NCBI RefSeq assembly: GCF_003853705.1
Contig: NZ_QTQI01000009.1
Coordinates: 62,001-126,000, forward strand
DNA length: 64,000 nucleotides
DNA from: Burkholderia sp. Bp8992
Lineage (GTDB): Bacteria; Pseudomonadota; Gammaproteobacteria; Burkholderiales; Burkholderiaceae
Direction: 5' to 3'
Both the position numbers and the translations under genes were made by a program. Positions 37,348 to 45,487 of this stretch are shown piece after piece. Below the pieces are notes generated by a model, which worked only from the letters and a program-made list of their open reading frames with translations, searched no databases and was not told the DNA's origin. Position 1 is the first letter of the stretch. Every line of letters starts with the position of its first letter.

Positions 37348-38676
37348 ATGTTGATTCATCACGTCGAGCCGTCGCTGCAGGACCTGACGGCCACCGAGCG
37401 GCGCGCGCCTGCGTATGCGTGGCTCGTGTTCGGGCTGACCGTCGGGCTGCTGCTGTCGGACTACATGTCGCGGCAGGTGCTCAATGCGGTGTTTCCGCTG
37501 CTCAAGCACGCGTGGGCGCTGTCGGACACGCAGCTCGGCTCGCTCTCCGGCGTCGTCGCGCTGCTGGTCGGCCTGCTGACGTTTCCGCTGTCGGTGCTCG
37601 CCGACCGCTTCGGGCGCGTGCGCAGCATCGTGCTGATGGCCGCGCTGTGGAGCGTCGCGACGCTCGGCTGCGCGCTGTCGACCAATTACGCGGAAATGCT
37701 CGTCGCGCGCGGCCTCGTCGGGCTCGGCGAAGCCGCGTACGGCAGCGTCGGCGTCGCGCTGATCCTCAGCATCTTTCCGGCCCGGCTGCGTGCGACGCTG
37801 ACGGGCGCGTTCATGGCCGGCGGCGCGTTCGGCTCGGTGTTCGGGATGGCGCTCGGCGGGCTGGTCGGCGCGCATCTCGGCTGGCGCTGGTCGTTCGGCG
37901 TGATGGCCGCGCTCGGCATCGTGCTGCTCGTCGCGTATCGCTGCGTCGTGACCGAGCGGCGGCTCGCCGCATGCCGTATCGAACCGTGCCGGCGCGATGC
38001 CGACGCGCCGCGCGGCCTGCGCGGCAGCGTGCGCGCGCTGATGTCGGGGCTGTTCGCGTCGCGCTCGGTGATCTGTGCGTATCTCGGCAGCGGATTGCAC
38101 CTGTTCGTGCCGGGCGCGCTGTTCGCGTGGCTGCCGAGCTACCTGAACCGCTACTACGCGATGGCGCCCGACCGCGCGGCCGTGCTCGCGGCCGGCTTCG
38201 TGCTGATCGCGGGCGTCGGGATGGTCGGCTGCGGCATCGTCACCGACCGCGTCGGGCGTGCCGACGGCTCGCGCAAATGGCTGACCGCGATCGCCTACTG
38301 CGTGCTCACCGGCGTTTGCCTCGCACTCGCGTTCCGGCTGCCGCCGGGGCCGCTGCAGCTCGCGCTGATCTGCGCGGGCATGCTGGTCGGCGCGGGCGCG
38401 TCCGGCGCATCGGGCGCGATGGTCGCGAACCTGACGCCGGCCGCGATCCACGCGTCGGCGTTCGCGACGCTCACGCTCGCGAACAACCTGCTCGGCATGG
38501 CGCCGGGCCCGCTGCTGACGGGGTGGGTCGCCGATCGCGCCGGCCTCGTCGGCGCACTGCAATGGATTCCCGTCGTGCCGCTCGCGGCCGCCGTGCTGTT
38601 CGCGATCGGACGCGCAAGTTACGCGGCCGATCTCGCACGCGCCGAACGCGAACGGCGCGCATCCCGACTTTCCTGA
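37348..38676 (+). CDS. MFS transporter of the catabolic operon
   Basis: A 442-aa, 12-helix major facilitator resembling the ACS (anion:cation symporter) or spinster-like group. LVFGLTVGLLLSDYMSRQVLNAVFPLLKHAWALSDTQLGSLSG begins the first repeat, with the motif-A segment VLADRFGRVRS; the second half has GCGIVTDRVGRADGSRKW. The ATG at MLIHHVEPSLQ follows CCGGAGGAGAC. Located directly after BKACE, it probably imports the operon's substrate. A Cys-rich loop (ERRLAACRIEPCRRD) between repeats is unusual but minor. Confidence 0.92.
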   Translation: MLIHHVEPSLQDLTATERRAPAYAWLVFGLTVGLLLSDYMSRQVLNAVFPLLKHAWALSDTQLGSLSGVVALLVGLLTFPLSVLADRFGRVRSIVLMAALWSVATLGCALSTNYAEMLVARGLVGLGEAAYGSVGVALILSIFPARLRATLTGAFMAGGAFGSVFGMALGGLVGAHLGWRWSFGVMAALGIVLLVAYRCVVTERRLAACRIEPCRRDADAPRGLRGSVRALMSGLFASRSVICAYLGSGLHLFVPGALFAWLPSYLNRYYAMAPDRAAVLAAGFVLIAGVGMVGCGIVTDRVGRADGSRKWLTAIAYCVLTGVCLALAFRLPPGPLQLALICAGMLVGAGASGASGAMVANLTPAAIHASAFATLTLANNLLGMAPGPLLTGWVADRAGLVGALQWIPVVPLAAAVLFAIGRASYAADLARAERERRASRLS

Positions 38677-38693
38677 ACCCTCCCGGAGGCTGC

Positions 38694-39269
38694 ATGACCC
38701 TGGCGACCACGCCCACCATCCTGATCGTGCCCGGCTTGCGCGACCACGTCGAAGACCACTGGCAGACGCATCTCGAACGGCGCCTGCCGAACGCACGTTC
38801 CGTCGCGCCGCTCGAAGCCGACAAGCTGAGCCGCGCCGCACGCGTCGCGGCACTCGATGCGGCGCTAGCCGCGATCGACGGCCCCGTGATTCTCGTCGCG
38901 CACAGCGCGGGCGTGATGATCACCGTGCACTGGGCGCGGCAGGCTACGCGTGCGATCCACGGCGCGCTGCTGGCAGCACCGGCCGACCTCGACATGCCGA
39001 TGCCCGCCGGCTATCCGCCGCCCGACGCGATCGACGCGCATGGCTGGACGCCCGTGCCGACGCAGCGGCTCCCGTTCCCGAGCATCGTCGCCGCGAGCCG
39101 CAACGATCCGCTCGCGCGCTTCGAGCGTGCCGAGGCGTTCGCGGCAGGGTGGGGCAGCAAGCTCGTCGATCTCGGCGAGGTCGGGCATCTGAACCCGGCC
39201 TCCGGATATGGCGAGTGGCATGACGCCGAACGGCTGATCGGCGAAGTGGCGGCGCTCGGCGCGGCCTGA
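38694..39269 (+). CDS. RBBP9/YdeN-family alpha/beta hydrolase
   Basis: A 191-aa small serine hydrolase of the RBBP9/YdeN type. TILIVPGLRDHVEDHWQTHLER at the start, the nucleophile elbow AHSAGV (S71), the acid in AASRNDPLARF and the histidine in GEVGHLNPASGYGEW give a plausible catalytic triad. Typical length is 180-200 aa. CCCGGAGGCTGC precedes the ATG, 17 bp after the MFS stop, so it closes the operon. The substrate is unknown; an ester or thioester of the pathway is a guess. Confidence 0.93.
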   Translation: MTLATTPTILIVPGLRDHVEDHWQTHLERRLPNARSVAPLEADKLSRAARVAALDAALAAIDGPVILVAHSAGVMITVHWARQATRAIHGALLAAPADLDMPMPAGYPPPDAIDAHGWTPVPTQRLPFPSIVAASRNDPLARFERAEAFAAGWGSKLVDLGEVGHLNPASGYGEWHDAERLIGEVAALGAA

Positions 39270-39577
39270 CTGAATATCGCTCCACCACGCGCCGGCCCGG
39301 CCGAGTTCCGGCGCGCCTCCCGTCGCCATCGGCCGTGATGCGGACGCGAACCGATGCCATCTCGTCACTCATCGAGATATGACGTCCTAACACGCGGTCC
39401 ATTCGGCGCCGCGACGCTCCACCATGCCGGTCAGGACGCCAATCGTCATCAAACGGAAGGTTTTTGTCAGGGAAAGTCCCGCCCCGCGCGCCGTGGTTTT
39501 TTGTTGACCGACATCGTATAACGCCGTCATGATTTCCTGAAAAGAAAGGTCCCATCCACCGACCGAAGTGAGGAGAC
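39270..39577. other. Intergenic region between the hydrolase and ABC importer genes
   Basis: About 308 bp. It should contain the end of the catabolic operon and the promoter of the ABC importer. AT-rich patches occur near 39375 and 39460-39545, with TTTTTTGTTGACC near 39497, but no correctly spaced -35/-10 pair or strong terminator was found. AAAGAAAGG and GAGGAGAC near 39540-39577 are the likely ribosome-binding region. A minus-strand open frame here has no support. Confidence 0.4.
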
Positions 39578-40744
39578 ATGAACACCACCACGATCGCTCG
39601 CCGTGTCCGCCGGATCGCACTCGCACTGGGTTTCACGCTGTCGGCCGCGGCGGCCGTTGCCGCTCCCGTGTCACTGAACATCGTCGACGTCGCGGGCAAC
39701 CTGCAGCTCACGCAGAAGGCCATCGAGGCGTTCCGGGACAAGAACCCGACCCTCGTGTCGAACGTCACGTTCACCAATGCGCCGGCACCGCAGCTGCCGG
39801 GCAAGATCAAGGCGATGCAGGCGGCGGGGCGCTCCGACATCGACCTCGTGCTGACCGGCACCGACGCGCTGGCCGCCGGCATCGAACAGAACCTGTGGCA
39901 GAAGCTGCTGCCCGACAACGCGGCCGCGTTACCCGGCGTGCTCGACAAGTACGCGCCCGGCCCGCGCAAGATGCAGGATCTCGCGCAGGGCTTCGGCCTC
40001 GAGGTCACCTACATGCCGGCCGGCCCGCTGCTCGAATACAACCCGGCGAAGGTCAGCGACCCGCCGAAGACGCCCGATCAGCTGCTCGCCTGGTGCAAGG
40101 CGCACCCGAACAAGCTGATCTATGCGCGTCCGGCGAATTCGGGCCCCGGCCGCACGTTCCTGATGGGGCTGCCGTACGTGCTCGGCGACAAGAATCCGCA
40201 GGACCCGATCAACGGCTGGGACAAGACCTGGGCGTTCCTGAAGGCGCTGAACGATTGCGTGCCGTACTACCCGGGCGGCACGTCGGCGGTGATGAAGGAG
40301 CTCGGCGAAGGCACGCGCGACATGACCGTGACCGTCACGGGCTGGGACCTCAACCCGCGCGCGCTCGGCATCGTCCCGGCCGAGTTCAAAGTCCAGGCGT
40401 TCGACAACATGACGTGGGTCAACGACGCCCACTACATGGTGATCCCGAAGGGCGTGCCGAAGGAAAAGCTCGACGTGCTGTTCAAGCTGATGAACTTCCT
40501 GCTCGAACCGGCGCAACAGGCGATGACCTACGACGACGGCTACTTCTATCCGGGCCCGGCGGTCAAGGGCGTGACGCTCGAGATGGCGCCCGCGCACAGC
40601 CAGGAGGTCGTGCGCAAGTTCGGCCGCCCCGAATACGCGAAGCTGCTCGCCGATCGCCCGCACGTGCAGCCGCTCAACGCGCAGGCAATGGTCGCCGCGT
40701 TCCAGAAGTGGGATCGCGAGATCGGCTCGCAAAAGTCGAAGTGA
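39578..40744 (+). CDS. ABC transporter periplasmic substrate-binding protein
   Basis: A 388-aa family-1-type binding protein. Signal peptide: RRVRRIALALGFTLSAAAAVAA, cleavage after AAA/VAA, then PVSLNIVDVAGNLQLTQKAIEAFRDKNP. The two-lobed fold is suggested by FGLEVTYMPAGPLLEYNPAKV, GGTSAVMKELGEGTRDMTVTVTGWD and YMVIPKGVPKEKLDVLFKLMNFLLEP, similar to the polyamine/iron/thiamine/phosphonate binding group. GTGAGGAGAC precedes the ATG. First gene of a four-gene importer operon. The ligand is unclear: spermidine/putrescine-like or an organophosphonate are possible. Confidence 0.92.
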   Translation: MNTTTIARRVRRIALALGFTLSAAAAVAAPVSLNIVDVAGNLQLTQKAIEAFRDKNPTLVSNVTFTNAPAPQLPGKIKAMQAAGRSDIDLVLTGTDALAAGIEQNLWQKLLPDNAAALPGVLDKYAPGPRKMQDLAQGFGLEVTYMPAGPLLEYNPAKVSDPPKTPDQLLAWCKAHPNKLIYARPANSGPGRTFLMGLPYVLGDKNPQDPINGWDKTWAFLKALNDCVPYYPGGTSAVMKELGEGTRDMTVTVTGWDLNPRALGIVPAEFKVQAFDNMTWVNDAHYMVIPKGVPKEKLDVLFKLMNFLLEPAQQAMTYDDGYFYPGPAVKGVTLEMAPAHSQEVVRKFGRPEYAKLLADRPHVQPLNAQAMVAAFQKWDREIGSQKSK

Positions 40745-40793
40745 CGCCTGAACCGGCGGGCGCCGCGGCGCCCGCGTCGATGGAGTTCGCGCA

Positions 40794-41873
40794 ATGAAGC
40801 ACAGTTTCGAACGGTTGCGGCTCGACGGCGTGTGCCGCAGTTTCACCAATGCGGAAGGCGCGCAGGTTGCCGCGCTGAACGGGCTCGACCTCGAGATCCG
40901 GCGCGGCGAATTCATCGCGCTGCTCGGCCCGTCGGGCTGCGGCAAATCCACCGCGCTGAACTGCATCGCGGGGCTGCAGCCGCTGACGAGCGGCGGCATC
41001 TGGCTCGACGACACGCGCATCGACGTGCTGCCGCCCGAGCGCCGCGGCTTCGGGATGGTGTTCCAGAACTACGCGCTGTTTCCGCACATGTCGGTGCTCG
41101 ACAACGTCGGCTTCGGCCTCAAGATGCGCGGCGTGCCGAAGCAGGAAACGCGGCGGCGCGCGCAGCAGGCGCTCGACCTCGTGCAGCTCGTCGGCCACGA
41201 GGGCAAGCTGCCGGGGCAACTGTCGGGCGGGCAGCAGCAGCGCGTCGCGATTGCGCGCGCGATCGTGATCGAGCCGCCGCTCGTGCTGATGGACGAGCCG
41301 CTGTCGAACCTCGACACGAAGCTGCGCATCGAGATGCGCGCCGAGATCCGCCGCATCCACACGCAGCTCGAACGCGCGACGATCTACGTGACGCACGACC
41401 AGGACGAGGCGCTGTCGATGGCCGACCGCATCGTCGTGATGAAGGAGGGCGTCGTGCAGCAGGTCGCGTCGCCGAAGGACGTCTACACGCGCCCGCACAA
41501 CCTGCACGTCGCACGCTTCATGGGCTACCGCAACGTGCTGCCGTTCACGCTCGAGGGGATGGCCGGCGATGACGTTCGGGTCGCGGCGGGCGGCGTACGG
41601 CTCACGGGCGTGCCGATGGCCGGCTTCGACGCGAAGGACGTCGTGGTCGCGCTGCGCCCCGACGACATCGAGCGCGCGGACGAGGGCGGCGACAACGCAT
41701 TCGACGCGACCGTCGAAACGGTCGAATACGGCGGCCGCGACTCGCTGATCCGGGCCGTCACGCCGTTCGGCGCGATCTGGGCGCGCGTCGCCGGCGAATT
41801 CGCGGAAGGCGAGCGGTTGCGGCTGCGCGTCGCGCCTTCGCGCACGCTCGTCTACGCAGCGGAGCCCGCGTGA
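40794..41873 (+). CDS. ABC transporter ATP-binding protein (PotA-like)
   Basis: A 359-aa ATPase of the MOI/CUT1 family. Walker A GPSGCGKS, Q-loop VFQNYALFPHMSV, signature LSGGQQQR, Walker B LVLMDEPLSNLD and switch ITVTHD equivalent YVTHDQDEA are all present, followed by a TOBE-type domain (about 270-355). Members include PotA, FbpC and PhnT. It overlaps the next gene as GTGA and is 50 bp after the binding-protein gene. It powers the two permeases that follow. Confidence 0.95.
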   Translation: MKHSFERLRLDGVCRSFTNAEGAQVAALNGLDLEIRRGEFIALLGPSGCGKSTALNCIAGLQPLTSGGIWLDDTRIDVLPPERRGFGMVFQNYALFPHMSVLDNVGFGLKMRGVPKQETRRRAQQALDLVQLVGHEGKLPGQLSGGQQQRVAIARAIVIEPPLVLMDEPLSNLDTKLRIEMRAEIRRIHTQLERATIYVTHDQDEALSMADRIVVMKEGVVQQVASPKDVYTRPHNLHVARFMGYRNVLPFTLEGMAGDDVRVAAGGVRLTGVPMAGFDAKDVVVALRPDDIERADEGGDNAFDATVETVEYGGRDSLIRAVTPFGAIWARVAGEFAEGERLRLRVAPSRTLVYAAEPA

Positions 41874-42739
41874 GCACGCTCGCGTCCGGCGCGCCGCGCG
41901 ACGCGAAGGCCTGGCTCGTCACGCCCGCGCTCGCGTTCATCGCCGCGCTGTTCATCTACCCGTTCGCGTACGGCCTCGTGCTGTCGTTCCAGCCGATGAA
42001 CGGCGGCGGCGCGCTCGCGAACTACGTGCAGTTCTTCACCGATACCGCGATGTGGCCGACCGTGCTCGTCACGCTGAAGCTCGCGGTACCGGCGACGCTG
42101 CTCAACGTCGGCATCGCGATACCCGTCGCATTCGCGCTGCGCCGCAACTCGCCGTACCAGAAGTTCGTCACGACGCTGCTCGTGATTCCCGTCACGCTCG
42201 GCACGGTGCTCGTCGCCGACGGGATGCTCACGTATTTCGGGCCGAACGGCTGGTTTCCGCAGGCACTGCAGGGGCTGCACCTGTACACCGACGAAGTGCG
42301 CCTCACGCACAACTACTGGGGCGTGCTGCTGTCGCTGATCGTGTCGGGCTTTCCGTTCGCGTTCCTGCTGATGCTGTCGTACATCAGCGGCATCGACCCG
42401 ACGCTCGCACGCGCGGCCGCGACGCTCGGCGCGAACCCGTGGCAGCAGTTCCGGCAGATCTACCTGCCGCTGCTCGTGCCGGGGCTCACGATGGCCGCGT
42501 GCCTGTCGTTCGTGCAGGCGTTCTCGGTGTTCCCGTCGGCCGTGCTGCTCGGCGCGCCGGCCGGCCCGACGCGCGTGATCTCGATCGCCGCGGCCGAAGC
42601 CGCGTTCGAGAGCTACGACTACGCGCTCGCATCGGCGATCGCGATCGTGATGGGCTTCGTCCAGCTGCTGGTGGTCGCGTCGATGCTCGGCGCACGCCGC
42701 TTCTTCTATACGGGCGCGGTCACGGGAGGCAAGGGCTGA
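41870..42739 (+). CDS. ABC transporter permease 1
   Basis: A 289-aa inner-membrane permease with six predicted helices. LVTPALAFIAALFIYPFAYGLVLSFQPMNGG is the first segment; the EAA loop reads TLARAAATLGANPWQQFRQIYLPLLVPGL, contacting the ATPase. The GTG start overlaps the preceding stop (GTGA), so it is translationally coupled. Belongs with the binding protein, ATPase and second permease. Confidence 0.93.
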   Translation: MSTLASGAPRDAKAWLVTPALAFIAALFIYPFAYGLVLSFQPMNGGGALANYVQFFTDTAMWPTVLVTLKLAVPATLLNVGIAIPVAFALRRNSPYQKFVTTLLVIPVTLGTVLVADGMLTYFGPNGWFPQALQGLHLYTDEVRLTHNYWGVLLSLIVSGFPFAFLLMLSYISGIDPTLARAAATLGANPWQQFRQIYLPLLVPGLTMAACLSFVQAFSVFPSAVLLGAPAGPTRVISIAAAEAAFESYDYALASAIAIVMGFVQLLVVASMLGARRFFYTGAVTGGKG

Positions 42740-43662
42740 TGGCGACCGACAATCATGCCGCGCGCACCTGGCCGCCGAAACACGACGCGCCTGACGTACG
42801 GCCTGTCGATGCAAGGAAACCGCACCGGATGAAAAGCAATCTCGCCGGCCGTGCCTGGAAGGCGCTCGTCTGGGGGCTGATGGCGTTCTTCCTGCTGAAC
42901 GTGATGCTGCTGATCGCGACCGTCGCGGTGAACTCGGTCGCGACGCGCTGGTTCGGCACGCCGCTGCCGCAGGGCTTCACGCTGCACTGGTACGCGAAGG
43001 CGTGGGAGGACTTCCAGCTCGCGAGCGTGCTGTGGGTGACCGTCGAAGTCGTCGGTGCGGTCGTGCTGCTGTCGATCGCGCTCGGCGTGCCGGCCGCCTA
43101 TGCGCTCGCGCGCGTGCAGTTTCGCGGCAAGCGCTTCGCGCTGCTGGTGTTCCTGCTGCCGCTGATGGTGCCGCCCGTCACGTACGGGATCCCGATGGCG
43201 ACCGTGATGTACAAGATCGGGCTCGCGGGCACGCTGCCGGGCGTGATCCTCGCGAACCTCGTGCCGGCGCTGCCGTTCGTGATCCTCGTGATGACGCCGT
43301 TCATCGAGCAGATCGACCCGAACCTCGAATCCGCCGCGCGCATCTTCGGCGCGAACACGTGGCGCTATTTCCGCTACGTGCTGCTGCCGCTGCTGGTGCC
43401 CGGCATGCTTGCGGCCGGGCTGCTCGTGCTGGTGCGCACGATCGGGATGTTCGAGCTGACGTTCTTCACCGCGGGACCGAGCACGCAGACGCTCGTCGTC
43501 GCGCTGTATTACGCGGTGTTCTCGACCGGCGTGCGCGCGCCGCAGTCGATCGACGCAATGGCGATGATCTACATGGCCATCACGCTCGTCTGGGTCGTGA
43601 TCGCGCTGCAGTTCGTGAGCCCGACGCAGCTGGTCAGCCGCGTGAAGCAGGAGCGGCAGTAG
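42739..43662 (+). CDS. ABC transporter permease 2
   Basis: A 307-aa permease with six predicted helices; the ATG overlaps the stop of permease 1 by one base. A later in-frame ATG (MKSNLAGRAW, 42829) gives a more typical short N-terminus and is an alternative. The EAA loop is NLESAARIFGANTWRYFRYVLLPLLVPGML. It completes the importer. Typical of the PotB/PotC or PhnU/PhnV pairs. Confidence 0.92.
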   Translation: MATDNHAARTWPPKHDAPDVRPVDARKPHRMKSNLAGRAWKALVWGLMAFFLLNVMLLIATVAVNSVATRWFGTPLPQGFTLHWYAKAWEDFQLASVLWVTVEVVGAVVLLSIALGVPAAYALARVQFRGKRFALLVFLLPLMVPPVTYGIPMATVMYKIGLAGTLPGVILANLVPALPFVILVMTPFIEQIDPNLESAARIFGANTWRYFRYVLLPLLVPGMLAAGLLVLVRTIGMFELTFFTAGPSTQTLVVALYYAVFSTGVRAPQSIDAMAMIYMAITLVWVVIALQFVSPTQLVSRVKQERQ

Positions 43663-43775
43663 GCCAGCGCGTCACGCGGCCGCGCCGGACGTCCGTGCAA
43701 TTGGTTACAAATGGATACCGCGCCCGGCACGCGGACGTTGCAGACTACGCGCGTTCACCCGATCGACGGATATCC

Positions 43776-44213
43776 ATGAAGTTTCAAACGCTGCTGACAC
43801 TCGCCGGCGCCTCGACGCTGCTGGCCGCCTGCAACCTGCTCCACGACGGTCCCGGATCGAGCGACGTCGACGCTGCCGTGCGCCGCGCGCTCGAAGCGGA
43901 AAACCACGGCGGCCTGAACGCGCTGTTCGGCCAGCCGCTGCCCGTGTCGGCCGATGTCGTGTCGGCCAAGCCCGACGGCGACTGCAAGAAGCTCGGCGAT
44001 CGCACGTACTCGTGCGACGTCGTCGTCACGTGGCGCAACGCCGATTACTCGCCGTCGCGCGCGAACCTGACCTTCGTGAAGGCCGCCGACGGCTCGTGGC
44101 AGACGTCGGGCGTCGATGCGGCGCTCGTGACGGGCACCGCGAAATCGCTGATCGACCATATCGGCAAGGCGTGGCCGGGCAATGCGGCAAGCGGCGCGTC
44201 GGCGCCGCAGTGA
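43776..44213 (+). CDS. Small predicted lipoprotein
   Basis: A 145-aa protein with a lipoprotein signal: MKFQTLLTLAGASTLLAAC, lipobox LAAC with Cys19 as the lipidated residue. The mature part is predicted to contain a DUF4878-like/NTF2-like fold, judging by YSCDVVVTWRNADYSPSRANLTFVKAADGSWQTSGVD, but no family was securely recognised. It follows the importer after 113 bp with no obvious link. Probably anchored in the outer or inner membrane; Asp after Cys is absent (Asn), favouring the outer membrane. Confidence 0.85.
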   Translation: MKFQTLLTLAGASTLLAACNLLHDGPGSSDVDAAVRRALEAENHGGLNALFGQPLPVSADVVSAKPDGDCKKLGDRTYSCDVVVTWRNADYSPSRANLTFVKAADGSWQTSGVDAALVTGTAKSLIDHIGKAWPGNAASGASAPQ

Positions 44214-44381
44214 CGCGCCGGCGGCCAGCCTTCTTTTCCTTCTCCCGGTGGGCGGCCTCGTTCCGGCAGGCCGCGCCTTCCCGCTCCTTTGCCTGAAAAG
44301 GGCACGATCATCTGGCCCGATCTCGCTTGAATGCATCCTCGGTATGCGGGCCGACTTATAGGGAAAACCCTTATTTCGAGA

Positions 44382-44387
44382 TATAAT
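44382..44387 (+). promoter_or_regulatory. Possible -10 element before a small membrane protein gene
   Basis: A perfect TATAAT hexamer lies 25 bp before the ATG of the 70-codon gene. Upstream is the symmetric motif AGGGAAAACCCT (44360-44371), perhaps an activator site. No good -35 is present at 17 bp. Confidence 0.45.
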
Positions 44388-44412
44388 TACGGCCTAAGAG
44401 AAAGGTCGAACC

Positions 44413-44625
44413 ATGCCTGAACGTTTCCAAACCCTTGAAAAATTTGTGTTTTCCCTCGTCGTGATGTCCGCCGTGATGTGCTCGGCATTCCTCGCGTACG
44501 AGCGTCACCCCGAGATCAAGATCGCGCTGCACGAAGGCGAAGCGCTGATGCGCGAGAGCGCCAAGTACTCGGTGATCTGCTCGCCGTCCAAGGTCGATCC
44601 TTGCGTCGAGATGTCCGCTTACTAA
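44413..44625 (+). CDS. Small single-pass membrane or exported protein
   Basis: A 70-aa protein: MPERFQTLEK, then a hydrophobic stretch FVFSLVVMSAVMCSAFLAY (about 11-29), then a polar tail with two Cys. GAGAAAGG lies eight bases before the ATG and TATAAT lies upstream, supporting a real gene. The hydrophobic segment may be an anchor or an uncleaved signal. No family was recognised. Confidence 0.6.
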   Translation: MPERFQTLEKFVFSLVVMSAVMCSAFLAYERHPEIKIALHEGEALMRESAKYSVICSPSKVDPCVEMSAY

Positions 44626-44775
44626 ACGGCTTTGTCGGACTTGTCCGGTGTCTTCGATGATCTGAATGCCTTGAAGTAGCGCTCTTGGGAAGTTCAGCAA
44701 CCGGCCGCAAGATAGGGCGGATGCGCGAACCCGTTACGCGCCGAGTCGCTGGCGTAAGCAGCCCCCGAATTCAGT

Positions 44776-44806
44776 CGGCCCCGCTTCGAGCAATCGAGCG
44801 GGGCCG
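44776..44806. terminator. Probable bidirectional terminator hairpin
   Basis: CGGCCCCGCT...AGCGGGGCCG forms a long GC-rich stem around a small loop, with an extra TCGA/TCGA pairing. It lies between convergent genes (70-aa gene and prfH). The downstream T tracts are short, so efficiency is uncertain. Confidence 0.65.
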
Positions 44807-44872
44807 TTGCGCTTTTGCGCGTGGCGTGACACGGCATGCGGCGGCTCGCCGCCGACAGCCGTGCGGCCATGC

Positions 44873-45487
44873 TCAATCGGCCGGCACGAACGCCGTCCCA
44901 TGAAACACGCGCACGGGGTTCCCGCGCGCCAGCGCAAAGTGCTGCATCCGCCGCTGCCGGCGCGCGTCCGACGCATGACGCTCGGCTTCCTGCTGCAAGC
45001 GCACCTGCAGCAACTGCAGCGCCAGACGCTTGTTCGCATGCTGGCTGCGCTCGCTTTCCACGCGTACCGACAGGCCGGTCGCGACATGCGTCGCGCGGAT
45101 GGCCGAGCTCGTCTTGTTCACGTGCTGGCCGCCCGGCCCGCGTGCGCGCATCGCTTCGAACCGCACGTCGCCGTCCGGCAGCGGCTGCGCCTCCGCACAG
45201 CGCGTGACGCCGATGAACCAGTTCTTGCGCGGATGGCGCAACCGGTACGGGCTCGTGCAAATCCACTGCAGTGTGCCCGTCCACCGGTCGGCGAGTGCCG
45301 GTGCCGCATCGCCGTCGAGATCGAGCAGCACCGAACGCAGCGTGCCGGGCCGTTCGCCCGGCTGCGCATCGAGGACCGTCACGACGACGTGCCGCGCATC
45401 GGCTTCCGCCTGCAGACGCCACAATGCGTGCGCCGCGGCGAGCTGGCATTCGAGCGGACCGTGCGCCGAGGAAATCTGCATCAGCAT
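44873..45487 (-). CDS. prfH: PrfH: peptide chain release factor-like protein for damaged ribosomes
   Basis: A 204-aa class I release-factor homologue with the catalytic GGQ at 119-121 (RARGPGGQHVNKT), which hydrolyses peptidyl-tRNA. It lacks the N-terminal codon-recognition domains of RF1/RF2, as expected for PrfH. The first ATG overlaps the rtcB stop region; a second in-frame ATG six bases later is possible. PrfH encoded next to RtcB is an established pair: PrfH frees ribosomes whose 16S rRNA decoding centre has been cut, and RtcB ligates the break. Located directly downstream of rtcB, coupled in translation. Confidence 0.94.
   Translation of the reverse strand: MLMQISSAHGPLECQLAAAHALWRLQAEADARHVVVTVLDAQPGERPGTLRSVLLDLDGDAAPALADRWTGTLQWICTSPYRLRHPRKNWFIGVTRCAEAQPLPDGDVRFEAMRARGPGGQHVNKTSSAIRATHVATGLSVRVESERSQHANKRLALQLLQVRLQQEAERHASDARRQRRMQHFALARGNPVRVFHGTAFVPAD

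Noticed and set aside
39387-39626. Minus-strand 79-codon frame between the hydrolase and ABC importer genes
   Set aside because: Overlaps the signal-peptide region of the binding protein; no ribosome-binding site or family.
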